From Epiperipatus broadwayi (taxonomy: Eukaryota > Onychophora > Udeonychophora > Euonychophora > Peripatidae): a stretch of 64,000 bases of DNA. Below the pieces are notes generated by a model that was not told where the DNA came from, did no database searches, and saw only the letters and a list, made by a program, of their open reading frames with translations. The translations under genes were made by a program, and so were the position numbers. This document shows, in pieces, positions 11,430 to 24,462 of this stretch. Location of the stretch: positions 6,369,230-6,433,229 of the forward strand of contig JAQFVV010006215.1 of assembly GCA_028023455.1 (NCBI GenBank). Direction: 5' to 3'. How positions within the stretch are numbered: position 1 is the first letter of the stretch; each line of letters begins with the position of its first letter.

Positions 11430-14400
11430 ATTAAAAAAAAAGGCCCAGTAACGTTATATTTGTGTTTGTTTACATAAAAAGTACGCCTTCTCAAAGTTTC
11501 AACATGCTAAGAGTAAACTACCCAGGAATATTTAATAGCTTCTATGTAGCAAAGGAAACTTTGCAGTCCCTTGCTTTTAATGTTTTAATAATACCCAACA
11601 TCACTAAGTAGATTCCCTGAGTTTCTACCAAATGTGACATTGCACCTCAGGATCCACAGTAAATAGCTCAGCATGACAGAGACTTATTGCTGAGAAACAC
11701 CTGTCTGAATACAGTTGAATATTGAAAGTTCTGTCCTTATATGATGTCATCCAGCAGTTGATAAACGATCTATACTATTGTAGAATTTTACACCCATATA
11801 GGAAGTGCTGCAGTTTTTCACTTTCACCACTGCACATTTGACATTCAATGTTATGATTGAAAAAGTATATAATAGAAAATCAAAATTAATCATAGTCTTT
11901 AACTGCAAAATGTCAAAGATTAAACTAGCATGTTACACATGTGATTATAGTTTTGTATTGTCATTATAAAATTCATTTTTATTTTATTCTTTCTAACGTT
12001 TTTTTTTCCCATCTGGAGTTAAAGTGGCCATTCTCATTTACAAATGATTGCTAATAGTGATGATAAAGAATGAAAGTTGGACAATGTGTTCTGTAAGATT
12101 TTGCATAACTTGATAATGTGCAAGTCAAAAAAAATCATAAATTATTGCTGTAACCTATTAATAACATAACTCTTTTTGTGAATGGTCAATAATTTTTTGA
12201 ATGTTAGGATGAAGTGATAAAAATATGTTTCTTTAATGATCCAAAAGCATATGATGCATTGTTATTTCCTTTATTACATTTAAAAATATAGTAAAAATGT
12301 ATTTTATAAAACTTTACAAAGTAAAAACTTTACTCTTGTACATTATAAGAAATCCTTCTTTACCCTTTTAACAATTTTTATAAAATAGGATTTCTTAAAA
12401 ATTGTAATCATAACTATATCTCTAAAAAAGCATTTGCTGGGAATTATGTAGTAATTCGTCTGCAATCCCATTTTCATCAACTCAAATTGAAAATAGTATA
12501 ATTTGAAATTGGAATTGTTACATTTACAAATGTATATCATATGGTTCATCTGGGACTACCATAGAATCATCACATATTAGTAAAACTTTGTATACATTAT
12601 TTGGAAAAATGAACAATTTTTTTTAAAAAAAAAACAATAAAACAAAACTTAGATTACTATGGAGCAGAAGCAAAGCATTCAATATGAGAATGCTAAGTGT
12701 CAGATTTCATTTGCTGTTGTATTAATCAGATTACTGCAAGATTTTAAAAAGACTGAATATCATAGAAAATTTTTCTGTAGAGACAGTCAAACATTTCAAC
12801 AATGGCTCATTCCTCAGACCCAATGAAGTAGTAGTAATCCAACAATTTCTAAAATAATAGTGAACTTGTGTGTGCTTTATGATTATTTCATTTATTGTCA
12901 TGGACCACTGATTAAAAAATTTAATAAGAAACTTGTAAAGTATCAATAACTGTTTTGTTGACCAATCAACTTTGTAAAATGAATGCTAATCAACTAAATT
13001 GGAGATCAGACGTTTAATTATACAATGCCAATTGATGAGTCATTTTAAAGACTTGGAATCTATTTTATACTGTTTATAAAAAAAATGTACAGTTCAGAGC
13101 ACTACAATATGTTTCCCAAAACTTGTTTTACGTGATTATGATCACAGATATAGTATCATTAATCTAAAATCTCAGAAATGAGGCCTTTTTTGCTTTATAC
13201 ATTTTTGTATTCAGCAGTAAATCTTTTCTTCTCATTATAAGCTCAAATTCTGCATAAATTCTTAAATAAGCATTGATTTTACTGTCTGTAGTTTATATGT
13301 TAACACAAAATCAGCAAATAACACAATAAGTCAAAACAGTATTTTTCAATTTTGCCTGGATAACAGAAGTTTTTGAATTAAAGATGTTTGGATGAATTAT
13401 AATCTGTTTCTACATAGAATGGAGATGTAAAATAACCTGTTCGCAATTTATAAAAATATATTCATATAGAGGGCGCTTTGTATTTTTTTCCTAAGAATGA
13501 AAATTTTATATTTTTGAAAAATACTAAAATAATTTTTTACCAAATCTGAAATTGAAATAAAATAAAGATAACAATGTTTTTAATTTAATCAAACAAATTA
13601 AATAACTAATAAGTTGTGATAATTTACATTATATATTTATATCTCAAACATTTTAGTATAAAAATTCATTTTATTTACTTTAAAATGTGTTTTAGAAGAT
13701 TACATTTTCTTTTTTTTATTATTAGAAAATAAAGAATTGTTAGGAATTATTTATACTGTATATAATTTACATATTGTACATCAAATTCATAATAAACTAA
13801 GGAACAAATTATAATTTTCTATGGATTTTGTTCTTAAACAAAAATAAAATTCTACATAATTTACAATATTTGAAGTTAATATCTGATATTAACAAAATTA
13901 AACTTTATAAACATTTTAATATATTTACATGTTTGAAAATTATATATATATCATCTAACAAATATTAATAACAACAATTATTGAAAGTACACTATTCGTT
14001 TGTACATTTCCAACATAAAATGAAGCCCAAATTATTAGCACTGCTGATGTAATTTATTAGTACAGAATTTAAATTTCAGATATATACCCATGCTATACTA
14101 TGCAAACTAAATCAAATCTACATTAAAATAAATTAACTGTACCATATATATATATTATAAAGATTGAAACCTAATTTAAATATAGTTGTATATAATGTAT
14201 TTTAGATAAATATACAGTTATTACTATCTTAATTTAGCAAAAGATGAAAGTCATAGGAGCACAGTTGGGAGAGGAAATTATAATAATATATTCTTAAAAT
14301 ATTTTAGTAAGATGAGTTATTTGTCAAATTTTGACAATGTTTGAAAAAATAATAACTTTAAAACTAGTATTAGGAAGGTATTTCTTAATATTCTATTTTT

Positions 14401-14880
14401 ATTTCACTATAGATATATAGTACAGTATAATGTATACATATATTTTCACTTATTACTTGATGAAAGCTTTTTTCATATTATACTCATTTGCTATGAGAGA
14501 ACATATATTCAAGAATATATTTTAATTAATGAAATAGAGGATATATAAATTATATCTTTAATGTTTCTTTATGATTTTATAAGAAATAATACTCAAAGAT
14601 AATAAAAAATAAAACAATTTTGAAAATATGAATATGTATTACTGGTAAACCAACAACAAAACAAATCAATTAATAAAATTTATAGAAAAATTGAGTTTAA
14701 TCTCTTTTATGACCTAGTACCTAACATTTTATTTTGCTAGTTAACAATTTATGTTAGAGATTAAGGGATAAAAATGATCATCTACTGATCATGTTATTTA
14801 TTTGTTTTTGCTTTACGGCAATAACTATTATCCAAAGAATTGCAAACAATGAATAATACTAATTTTTCACAGATCTCATT
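11430..14880. other. No recognisable gene or element
   Basis: A long A+T-rich stretch. I saw only short ORFs of biased composition, poly-A/T runs and TA-rich microsatellite snippets (for example around 13940 and 14140). No TIRs, tRNA-like boxes or coding motifs were recognised on either strand. Confidence 0.5.
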
Positions 14881-14889
14881 ATCATTATT

Positions 14890-15025
14890 TTCAGCCATTA
14901 TTGATCATTGCAGGATGAAGATCTCTTCAAGTTTAATCCAGTTTTTCTGATCCATATTTTCTCCATTTCTCATCAGCAAACTTCTTCCATCTATCTAATG
15001 TGATCTTTTTTAAGTCTTTTACAAT
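14890..15025 (-). pseudogene. 3' end fragment of a LINE ORF2 (second copy at 44.4 kb)
   Basis: The minus-strand translation gives 'VKDLKK...DRWKKF..EKWRKYGSEK', resembling the final coding block of endonuclease/RT LINE proteins. It ends with the phrase cttcatcctgcaatg (minus strand, 14906-14920), shared exactly with the plus-strand fragment at 44548-44562. In both the phrase precedes a 'gat/tga'-rich tail, so they are two 5'-truncated insertions of one family. Confidence 0.55.
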
Positions 15026-15729
15026 GTCTAGAACTTGAATTGACAACTTTAACTGACAATTTATTATCATCTCTTCTAATTCTATTTCAGTCTTTTAATT
15101 ATTTCAGTGATATCTAGTTTGTTTTCCCAAGAGAAAACCTGATTACAAATATATACAATTTTCTTACAGATAATTTACAAAAGTATAATAGTTATTATTT
15201 AAAAATACAAGCTTATATTTAAGTATGTTACCAGTAAAAGTCTATGGAGAAAAGATTTTAATGATTATATATGTAAATTAAGATAATTCAAGATTGTGTT
15301 TATCAATATCATAGTTTTGTATAATAACTATAAAAATTCTGGATGAATTTTTAGGTTAAAAAAGGAACAAATTAACTTTGATTACACTTTTGATTTTAAT
15401 CACTTTTTGAAACACTAAATCTAAATATTTTTTACTAGAAAAAAAAAGCAATTAATTAATACATTTCTTTGTATAGTTTTATATTTTGATGAAGATATAA
15501 AATTTATCATTCAACACTGCTTTGTTTTTCAAGAGAAAAATTCACTCAGGATTAGAGGGAAAAATATTAAAATACTGTTCACTGTTGTAGCATAAAAACA
15601 ATTTATTTTTTGGCAATACATTCTATAAATCTCTATTATTTTATTTATATGATCATGAATCTTATGAATCAATTAAGCTTTCATTGATATCAAATAATCT
15701 TTATTGTCATTGTCTTGACAATAGGGGAG

Positions 15730-16300
15730 GAACATTAGGAAGTTTTTGATGCTTGATAATTTTTTTGAGTTTTGGGTCTCCAATAGGAATGTTGAGTTCT
15801 TTCATAAGAAAATTCCTATCTAGAGTTTGTTTGGCTGACCACTTTCTGCCTACAAAATAGTTAAACTATATTTGTAGTTAATTGTATTCTATATATTTTT
15901 GATTCAACTAATTAATTTTTTTTGCATAGAAATACCATGTTTACGATTTATTGTTGTAGTCCAAACTGGAACAAACTTTCAGGAAATAAATAATTACTAA
16001 GTTCTGACCTTTTTCAAATAACTGACCTAAAGCCAATCCAACTAGCTTTTTGTTTAATGATAATTAAATTTTTACCTATCATGCAATCCTATTTGATATC
16101 AAAATGCATGGACATTAAAATTAATCAGCTGAATCATGAGACATAGTGCAGCATGGGTAAGGCATTGTCTCCATATTTGCAGTTTAGGCAGTGAAATAGA
16201 AGATGGGTGTGATAGCCATCTGCAAAGCAAAAACTGTCAGCATCCACAGTAGAAAGACAAAAAAAATTTATTACTCATCAAGTTATTCAGATTTTTGTTT
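15730..16300 (-). pseudogene. Probable LINE ORF2 C-terminal relic
   Basis: Minus-strand frames give 'HCLNCKYGDNALP.' (16190-16145), resembling the C..C ... LPHVL.HC zinc-finger-like region of some non-LTR elements. A clean 50-residue stretch at 15700-15860 contains 'WSAKQTLDRNFLMKELNIP'. The intervening region is broken by frameshifts. The second stretch looks coding but I do not recognise its family. No RT motif was found between 16300 and 16900. Confidence 0.38.
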
Positions 16301-16869
16301 TTAAGCTTTCATTTGTTTTATTCATTAACTTAAATAATTTGGAAGGCTAGTTGTATTGCATATACACCAGGGACTTGAAAACTTCCTAAGCTTGCTTGGG
16401 TATCCTTAACTAACTTGCAATAATTCTTACATTTTTTTATAGATTCAAGCCAAAAGTCATAGATCATTACATCATATGATTTGATTCTTTCAGCTTACTA
16501 CAGTAGAATAAAATTGGAGTAGTTCTGATTTCTTCTTTGTAAAATTATCTATAGTAAGCTTGTGAGTAATCAATGTTTATCAGACAATAGTGGCATTTAA
16601 TCCTGATTGATTTCAAGTTAAGTCTTTATCAATTAAAACTTGGTATTAAAAGGCTGGAACCACTACACTTAAGCAGCTCATATCCACCTTTAATATTGTT
16701 TTTTACTATCGATCTAATATCCTGAAGTGGTTTGAATCCAAGACAATTTGTGTGTTTAGGTATAAAAATCTGATAGCAGATAAGTAATTATATTTTAATA
16801 ATCCTAGCCAGGAACAAAGAATGCCTAAAGTTAAAATAGAGCAGGATGCCCAATATATAGTTATTGATC

Positions 16870-17060
16870 CTGGTGGATCTATATCATTTTACATATATAT
16901 ATATCAATTTCTTTTTTGTTTTTATTAATGCATGCCATTTTTACACCATAAATATCTATAGCATAGAAACTTCAAACACTCTATGACTATATGCATTTCA
17001 TGAACAACCTTCACTTGTAGTTGAGCTAGAGTTATCAAACACCTGAATCTATGCCCAGGT
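16870..17060. repeat. Dispersed repeat copy 1 (partner at 20965-21160)
   Basis: It shares with 20965-21160 a 5' part ('ttttgtttttattaatg') and a 3' part ('ga..tagag.tatcaaac.cctgaat.t..atgcc') in the same order and spacing. The middle is diverged. The family is unidentified and no coding potential was seen. Confidence 0.45.
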
Positions 17061-17234
17061 CAACAGCTTAATATTTTTCCATTACACAATTTTCATGCAA
17101 AATAGGGACTGATTTTAATTCACTTTTAATATCTTGTATAAGGTAAATAATTATTGTATTCCAGAGGTATTTTCAAGTTTGTTTTTATCAGTGCATATCT
17201 CGATTTCACTATAATTACAACCGTTCATACACAT

Positions 17235-18335
17235 ATATGTATTGAAATAGATAATGCCTTATTTTTTTCATGGTTAGCCATGTAGTCTTAGACATGGTGG
17301 AAATCTAGTTAATAATAATTGTGAGGCTGGCTATTAAAGTGTAACCTAATTTTTTTTAAAGGTTACTAAAAATAATTTAGAGTAAATTAGAAATAATAAT
17401 GAAATAGATTATCAGTTTAAATTTTAAGAAAAACTAAATATTTTTATTAAATAGCTTAAAATAGTGTAACTAGATTTTGTTATCAGAAATTTAGAATTAG
17501 TAAAATGTACTAAAAAAAATGTATGCTTGAATTTATGATGGTAAGAGTATTTACTTCAAAAATAATACAATTTAGATAGATTAAAGAAAAATAAATATTA
17601 AAAGTAAAGTTTAATTAAAACATCTACATCTTAGTTTAAGTTTAAAAATAAATAAATAAGGAAATTAAAAATAATAAGGGTTATTTTAATTTCAAGGTTG
17701 TACTTTTTACGTTTAGAAACAATTGAATAAAAATATAAGGTATAATCAGATAGTTTACTCCAAATTAAAAATTTAATCAATTAGCTAATTAAAATATTTT
17801 CTTGTACTTAAGGTATTCAAGTTTAAATAGAGGTCAATCAGATATACATTAAGTAGATTTTTCTTTAGAAATTCATTCTTAATTTTTCATTTTGATTTCT
17901 TAATTGTTCATCAAACCAGAATTACGTTGGGGGTGGGGGGGTACTGATCGCTTGAAGATTAACTTAAAGATCCCATATTTGCTAACCTGAAATGCTATTT
18001 TAAAGAAGTTCCAAACTCATAATGCAACTGAAAAAAAAAGGATGAATAAGAAAATATGCCGTCTTGCATTAAACAAAAATGTAAATTTGAGGACGAAGTT
18101 TCCATCTTGCCAAGGAAGCTTATAAATGGCATTTTATTTTTGTCTTGGGAAAAGAAAAAAATAAACCGAAAAGCTTGCACATGTTTTCCATACGTCAAAG
18201 AACTACAAAATCTCACAATAAACTGTGAACCCAACGTTGGTTCAGAAATATCTACTGTGGTTATTTATATATGTATACGTCAATGCTAAAAAATATTATT
18301 TTAAACAAAAAATTTATAAATTAGACTTATATCAA
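17235..18335 (+). repeat. Left arm of a ~2.4-kb inverted duplication
   Basis: Read forward, this arm matches the reverse complement of 18656-19670 in the same order over about 1 kb. Landmarks include 'attgaaatagat' at the outer end, 'ttctttagaaattcattc' (17858), 'ggaagcttataa' (18114), 'ctcacaataaactg' (18212) and 'tttataaattagactta' (18313). Identity looks like about three-quarters with many indels. It includes a 77-codon frame at 18056-18289 that is partly conserved in the other arm. Confidence 0.8.
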
Positions 18336-18655
18336 AAACAATTTTTTTTTTTCATATATACTGTATATATTTGACTGAGACATTTTTCTTTTTAAATATA
18401 CATTCTAAATCTATAAAACTAAATCTATAAACTAATTCTATAAAAGAAGACACAACAATTTTTGTTTTCTATATTCTTAAGCAAATTAAAAGCAAGTTCG
18501 GTCGCTTTTAACTCTGTTTATTCATTCACTTCCTGTCTCATCAATCAATTAATTTACAATACATATGCAGTTTAAATATAATACGATATAGTTAACTACA
18601 AATATAATTTATATTTAGAGGCCATCTTAAAAAAAAATTAAATTATTAACGTGCT
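18336..18655. other. Spacer between the inverted arms
   Basis: About 320 bp, A+T-rich, separates the arms. It holds a short direct repeat of 'aaatctataaa' (18407-18430) and a slightly richer patch 'gttcggtcgctttta' (18497). I see no gene in it. Confidence 0.6.
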
Positions 18656-19670
18656 TGATGTAAGTCTAATTTATAAATAGTTTTTTTTTTTAAAAAAAAA
18701 AATGCTTTGCAATTGTGGATATTTCTGAGTCGGATTTCTATCGGCAGTTTATTGTGAGGTTTTCCAATTCTTTGACATATGGAGAATATGCCTTTTAGTT
18801 TATTTTTCCTATCATTATTATTATTTCAAGGCAAAAATAAATATCACTTATAAGCTTCCTTGATAGAATGGAATTTTCCTCTGGCTTACAGTTTTGTTTA
18901 ATGCAAGTCTGCATAAATATTTGCTGGTCAGTCAACCTTTTTTTCAGTTGCATTATAAGTTTGGAACTTTAATATTACAGGTTAACAAAGAATTTTTAAG
19001 ATAGACTTAAAGCATTCTGTGACTTCTTTTTTCTCTAGCCACTAAACATAATTCAGGTTCAAGGAAGTATTATAGTGAAGTATTCAGAAATCAGAATGAA
19101 AAATTAAGAATGAATTTCTAAAGAAAAGCCTGCTTCTATATATATTTGATTGACTTCCGTTTTCATAACCTTGACTATCTTAATTACATTTTTAATTGCA
19201 AGAAAATATTTTAATTATTCAATCGATTAAATTTGTAACCTGGATTAAGCTAATTATTTATCTATTAATCATACCTTGTTTTTTTTATTTCTGTTGTCTT
19301 CATATACAAAAAATGCAACATTAAAATAATCTTTAATCTTTTTTTATAATTTAAACCAAAATGTTGATGTTTTAATAAAACAAGTAATTTTTCTTATTCT
19401 AAATTTCTGATAAGAAAAACTAGCTACACTATTTTAGTCTATTTTATAAAATATTATTATTTAGTTTTTCGTAAAATTTAAACCCTTTATATTTTGATCA
19501 TAATCTATTATATTATTTTTCCAAATTTATTCTAAAATACTATTTTTAATAAACTTCTTTAAAAAAAATGTAGAATGCTATATTTTGTTAGCCAGCGTCA
19601 CAATTACTGTTAGCCAGTTCCCCATGTATAAGACTATATGGCTCACCATTTATCTATTTCAATATACTGT
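18656..19670 (-). repeat. Right arm of the ~2.4-kb inverted duplication
   Basis: Reverse complement partner of 17235-18335. A T(11)A(11) palindrome (18681-18702) lies at its inner edge where the left arm has only a short A/T run. On the minus strand around 18935-18740 the frame corresponding to the left-arm ORF is still readable in pieces ('RKLI', 'YVKEL.NLTINC', 'SEIST') but has stops and a triplet expansion. Confidence 0.8.
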
Positions 19671-20964
19671 ATATATATATTACCTTTGCCTTGAAAAATA
19701 AAAAAAATAACGAAAAAATAAACTACCATGTATATGTCCTCAATACAACCATCTTTATAATATTCTATTCATCACTCAGTTGATGGCTTATGAATGTTGA
19801 TATATTCATAAGCAAAATTATACATGGATGAACCTGCAAAATATATCATTTTTATCTGTAACCCATGAAAAATTTCATATCAATATATATATTAAACATT
19901 ACACAAATAATATATTAATTTATTTTACTTATTCTCTATAGAAATTTACATTATTTTTATATAACAATGTTTGATAAAAAATCAATTAGTTGTTTGGAGA
20001 ACATGCTTCTGTTAATAAATCAGATATCACCAATTGTTCAGAAAAACAGATGAGATTACATAAAACATAGTAACTCACTTTCTATGTAAGTACTTTTATA
20101 ATATTCCAATTTGATATTAAAGTTAAAATGTTAATTTTAGAGATACTTTAACTAAATGTTTCTTTGTATTAGCTTAATGTTAATTGACAAAGCAAAACTT
20201 ATAATCAAACTCATTTTTAAATAACTTTACTTTTAAACAGGCATTTAAATATCTAAATATAAATTAATTAGATATCTCAATAATATGTAATATATTAACA
20301 TTATTTTACTTTAATATCAAAATTGATCATTGTAAGGATACTTAAATAGAAATTGACTGGCAATGTTTGATATTATTTTAAATGAATTAGTTTCTTAAGC
20401 AGCTGATGATATCAACTTTATTGGCAGAAACATAGGCCCTTCAAGAGGTTAGTTGATTTATTATCAAACATGGCTGTATAAAAAAAGTTTCTAAATTTTT
20501 ATAGAGCATAAGTAAAATAATATATGTATAGATAGATAAGAGCTAAAGAAGTATTAATATCTAGTTAATTCTATTGGAAAATAATGGTACAAAGCTAATC
20601 TGGGTTATTAAAATGATTATTGGTACTCAAATTGTAAAAACAAAAAAATCAATTATGATTAATTTTTTTCATTGATGGAGCAGGCATCATACTCTTATGG
20701 GCACTGTGCTATTGATTTACAAAAGAAAGTTTACAAATAGAAGACTAAGATGAGATGTTATTTAATGGAAGTCAATCAATAAATGTAAATAGAAATTTAC
20801 TGTTTTAAAGTATAATTAGTACTCACATAGTGTACAGTCTACCAATTAGCTGAAGCTATGATTTAAAAAATAATCAAAAAAAATAAGATTTCCATGTTCA
20901 TTCTTGAATTTATGGTCAGTATATATTAAATAAAATAAAGACATATTACTGACCTAGTATTAGA

Positions 20965-21160
20965 TCTATTTTTTTTTTCAAGTTTTGTTTTTATTAATGA
21001 ATTTCTCATCCAACTCCATCATAATGCAAACATCCACCATCACATAAACTCATACCATCCTCTGTTACTATGCATGCATTTTGCAAACTATCATTATTTA
21101 TTAGATGAGATAGAAGTATCAAACAACTGAATTTCCATGCCTACATTATTTAAGAGAAGT
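20965..21160. repeat. Dispersed repeat copy 2 (partner at 16870-17060)
   Basis: Second copy of the unidentified dispersed repeat, same orientation. The ends are the best conserved. Confidence 0.45.
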
Positions 21161-21579
21161 GTATTGATAAGAGATCAAGTGTATACAAATATGCAAATGA
21201 AATTCCAAAAATAAAACCATAAAAACAAATACAATGAGCCAAAGAAACAATTCATATAAGGTATATTGAAAATTTTGTTACAAAATACACATAGGTCAAA
21301 GCATACATTTCTTAAATTAAAGTAACTAGTTTCATGCTTCAGTATTTTCACAATCACTATAAGAAGTTATAACATTAAACATCATGCCAGTAGTCTATCA
21401 CATTTACTTTGACAACTAAAATAGGTTCACCACTTTTTATGCAGCCAATAAAAGTTCTCTTTACTTGTATTATTTGAATAAAATTTTGTCAAAAGAATTT
21501 TATTATCAAATAATGTGCAATGAGACAAGCATTGTAGTCAAAGTTCTACTATATATAATGAAATAGAAAAATTTGAAAA

Positions 21580-21661
21580 AGTGAATTTATTCCATTTTTA
21601 TGATGTCCATTGAAAAGATAAGTGAATTTATTCCATTTTTATGGTGTCCATTGAAAAGATA
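21580..21661 (+). repeat. 41-bp tandem duplication
   Basis: Two adjacent 41-bp copies beginning 'agtgaatttattcc' (21580-21620 and 21621-21661) differ at one base (tgatgtcc/tggtgtcc), so the duplication is recent. Confidence 0.9.
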
Positions 21662-21989
21662 TCAGCTCATTTCGTCAGATTGGTAATGAATTTGACTGTT
21701 TTGCACTTTTTATTTAAAATGTTTTTGTCTTTCCTTTTACTGAATACTATTTCTGGCATGAATTTATATTTGGAATTTATTTATAGATTATCATTCAGCT
21801 TTATACTTGCAGTTGATTCCCTATGAATTGCTTTTGCTCAAAACACTTATTGCCTTCAATTATTACTTTTGTTTATTTTTGATTTAATATCCATTTTCTG
21901 CTTGCATTTATTTGATAGATTTGTTAGATTGAATGTTTTTTTTTGGAATTTCATTTAGGATTTGTATTTGTGCATACATTTTATTTCCT

Positions 21990-22274
21990 TTTTATATTTT
22001 TTATCTCCCCACAGAACAAACACTCCACACAGTCTACAAGATCACATGCACCTATGCTGGATACAATGTGGTCCATTATGGAGAATCACATGCTAGCCTT
22101 ACCATCTGGCTATCAGATCACCAATGTGTATATAAAAGAGACAGAAGCAATCCAGAATACATATCCATATTCCTTGAATACCAAAATACACTGAACCATC
22201 CATTCGAGACCACAGCAACCAGCATCATGTACAATGAGAGAAGTAATGCCAAGTACAAGATCAAGAAGGCATGA
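21990..22274 (+). pseudogene. GIY-YIG endonuclease domain of a Penelope-like element (fragment)
   Basis: Within an open frame (21933-22274) the last ~80 residues have the pattern of a Penelope-type GIY-YIG nuclease. 'HTVYKITC' stands in the GIY position. It is followed by 'VHYGES....L.IWLSDHQ' (YIG position plus conserved R/H helix, with the usual arginine replaced by W). The C-terminal block contains 'NHPFE', then 'IMYNERSN..YKIKKA', which matches the family's 'KIL..E....R.IKEA' ending. The first ~30 residues are hydrophobic, T-rich flank and probably not part of it. The frame is open to its stop, but no RT precedes it. Penelope elements carry RT then GIY-YIG, so this is a 5'-truncated copy. 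Confidence 0.6.
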
Positions 22275-22408
22275 TGTATTGCCAATAACTCCAACTCCAT
22301 AAACAAAAAGAAATTCTGGTTTCTCCTCTAGAAGAAGTAGGCCATTTAATCTACCAAAATCATTTGCATAAATGTAAATAAACTTACATTATATTATATT
22401 TGATATTT

Positions 22409-22720
22409 TCGTCGAAATATCGGTATGTAATGGAAAATAATATATGGTTTAACCCAAAAAATAATTTATCTACATCATTCAACCATGAAAACATCAAATA
22501 TAATATTATTAATCTTTATGAGTAGAAAATGTTTTATTGTTGAAGAGCTTTCGAAAAATCTTGCATGAAGAAAGAAAAGTTGTTGTGCGATCTTATGTTT
22601 TTAATTCATTGTAGAGATAATGAAATAGTTCCAACCTTGACAATTGCGGATGCTAGTTCGTCAAAATATTGGTATGTAATGGAAAATAATACACGGTTTA
22701 ACCCAAAAAATAATTTATCT
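22409..22720 (+). repeat. Direct repeat, 63-bp copies 249 bp apart
   Basis: Copies at 22409-22471 and 22658-22720 share 'ggtatgtaatggaaaataat' and 'ggtttaacccaaaaaataa' with a few substitutions. They lie just downstream of the Penelope endonuclease fragment and may belong to its 3' flank. Confidence 0.85.
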
Positions 22721-22849
22721 AAAACTTACATTATATTTACACACATCACCCCACCCATTATTCAGTGCTATAAATATGATACTAAGAAGGTATCAAAAGC
22801 GTTAAGCTCAATTAAAATTACATAAATACTAAGCTTTTTCATCACGGCA

Positions 22850-24240
22850 CCCTAGCTCTCAAAACTCAATTAACTAATTTATATATATGCTAAATTAATT
22901 ACTTTCTAGATTTTGTTTAATATACACAAATAGTTGCAAATTAATGAATAAATACATTTTATTATTGATTAGTTATTTTTTGAATCATTAGTAATTACTA
23001 TATAGCTTACTGACTATTCTATTTATATGATTATTCTGACCGAGAATTTATTAGCATAATATATATTACAGGTTATAGCCTCCTGAGCAGTCTTACCAAG
23101 GTGCCAATTAAAAATTTTAATTTCTAGGAAATAAAATATAATAATTAGCTCTGATAATTCACTTTTATAAGTACTATATACAGAGTCTTCACTGAAGTCA
23201 CATCAAGTAAAAATAATACATTGATATTTAAAATAAAAATAATTGGGGCTAAGGCAGAATACAATTTTAACAATATAATTTTAGTATTAATAAAAAAAAA
23301 AATTCAGTTTTTTTAAAAATAAATTTGGAATTAAAAAAAAGTTAAACATAAAATAATTTTTAAAAACACCATTATTAAATCGAATAAATTATAAAAAAAA
23401 AGCTTTCATATTCTTGACTTGTAGTTAAATTATAATTCAAAAGATTTTATTATTAGATCATTACAACCATAAAAATCAATAGCTTGAAAGTTTCAAAATG
23501 TGATTGTAATTAAAACCTCAAAGAATTAGCTCAATACTGTATATTTACATCTTTTATTAATATCACATCTTTATAAGGACATGATTTATAATGAAATCAA
23601 TTATAATCTTATTCTTTTATATATAATATATATTTCTTTTACTCAGAATCACAAAAGTTTATTTTCATATTTTTATTTTTACATCTAACTTTATAGTTAT
23701 AGTGAAACTCAATTATTTGTACATTTATGATATATACCTTATCCTTTTCTTATATATATATATATATGTAGAGATATATAAAACTTGATATTCCTATACA
23801 AGAAAATCTGACATCAATCCTAAAAAAGTAATTGGAGAAATTAATAATTGAGTGATAAAAGAAACAAATGTTCAAACATTACAAGCATTACAAAATGAAA
23901 TGTGAAACTCATGATGAATTTATTGTTATTAATATATATTAAATAAAATAAATAGAATAATTTATTTTGCAAAAAAAAAAAAACAACTATTAAATAAAAG
24001 AAAGAAAAAGATAACACATGCATAAAATTTGCATGAATTAAAAAATATATGTTGACATTTATTATGGAGTTGCATTTCTGTACACTCTTTTATTTATCAT
24101 CAATGTATTTACTGTTTTGTTAAATAATTGATATTGCTTTTGATAAATAATTTGCAAAATATATTATTTTATTGATTTTAACACACTATTCTCCTGTATA
24201 AATGGCATTATTTTTTATTGATTTTTTTTTTTTTTCACTT
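22850..24240. other. No recognisable gene
   Basis: A+T-rich sequence with a (TA)n tract at 23750-23768. A 13-mer (aggttatagcctc, 23070-23082) recurs in the hairpin arm at 24686-24797. Nothing else is supported. Confidence 0.5.
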
Positions 24241-24250
24241 AACGATAAGT

Positions 24251-24362
24251 ACTAATAAGATTAACAAATATTAATAGTATTCCTAGATTATGTATCGGAT
24301 ATAAATCCAACTTTCACTTACTAATAAGATTAATAAGTATTAATAGTATTCCTAGATTATGT
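24251..24362 (+). repeat. 43-bp direct duplication
   Basis: 'actaataagattaa.aa.tattaatag...' occurs at 24251-24293 and 24320-24362 with two differences. The intervening 26 bp contains 'cggatataaatccaacttt', which recurs with changes at about 25352. Confidence 0.85.
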
Positions 24363-24401
24363 CAGCACCTAAAATATTTTATATCCAGAATGTAGAATTG
24401 G

Positions 24402-24462
24402 CAAAACTCTCCATATAGTAGTGCCACTCAGTGCCAACCAGAGTAATTAATGGATGTCATGT
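24402..24462 (-). mobile_element. 61-bp R1 3'-end insertion flanked by 13-bp target-site duplication
   Basis: The segment is the terminal 61 bp of an R1 unit in reverse orientation ('aaaactctccatatagtagt...'). It is flanked by identical 13-mers aatgtagaattgg at 24389-24401 and 24463-24475. A 5'-truncated insertion with a 13-bp duplication is the signature of LINE-machinery retroposition, not of cut-and-paste transposition. It also fixes the R1 3' terminus at 'gagagttttg'. Confidence 0.8.
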
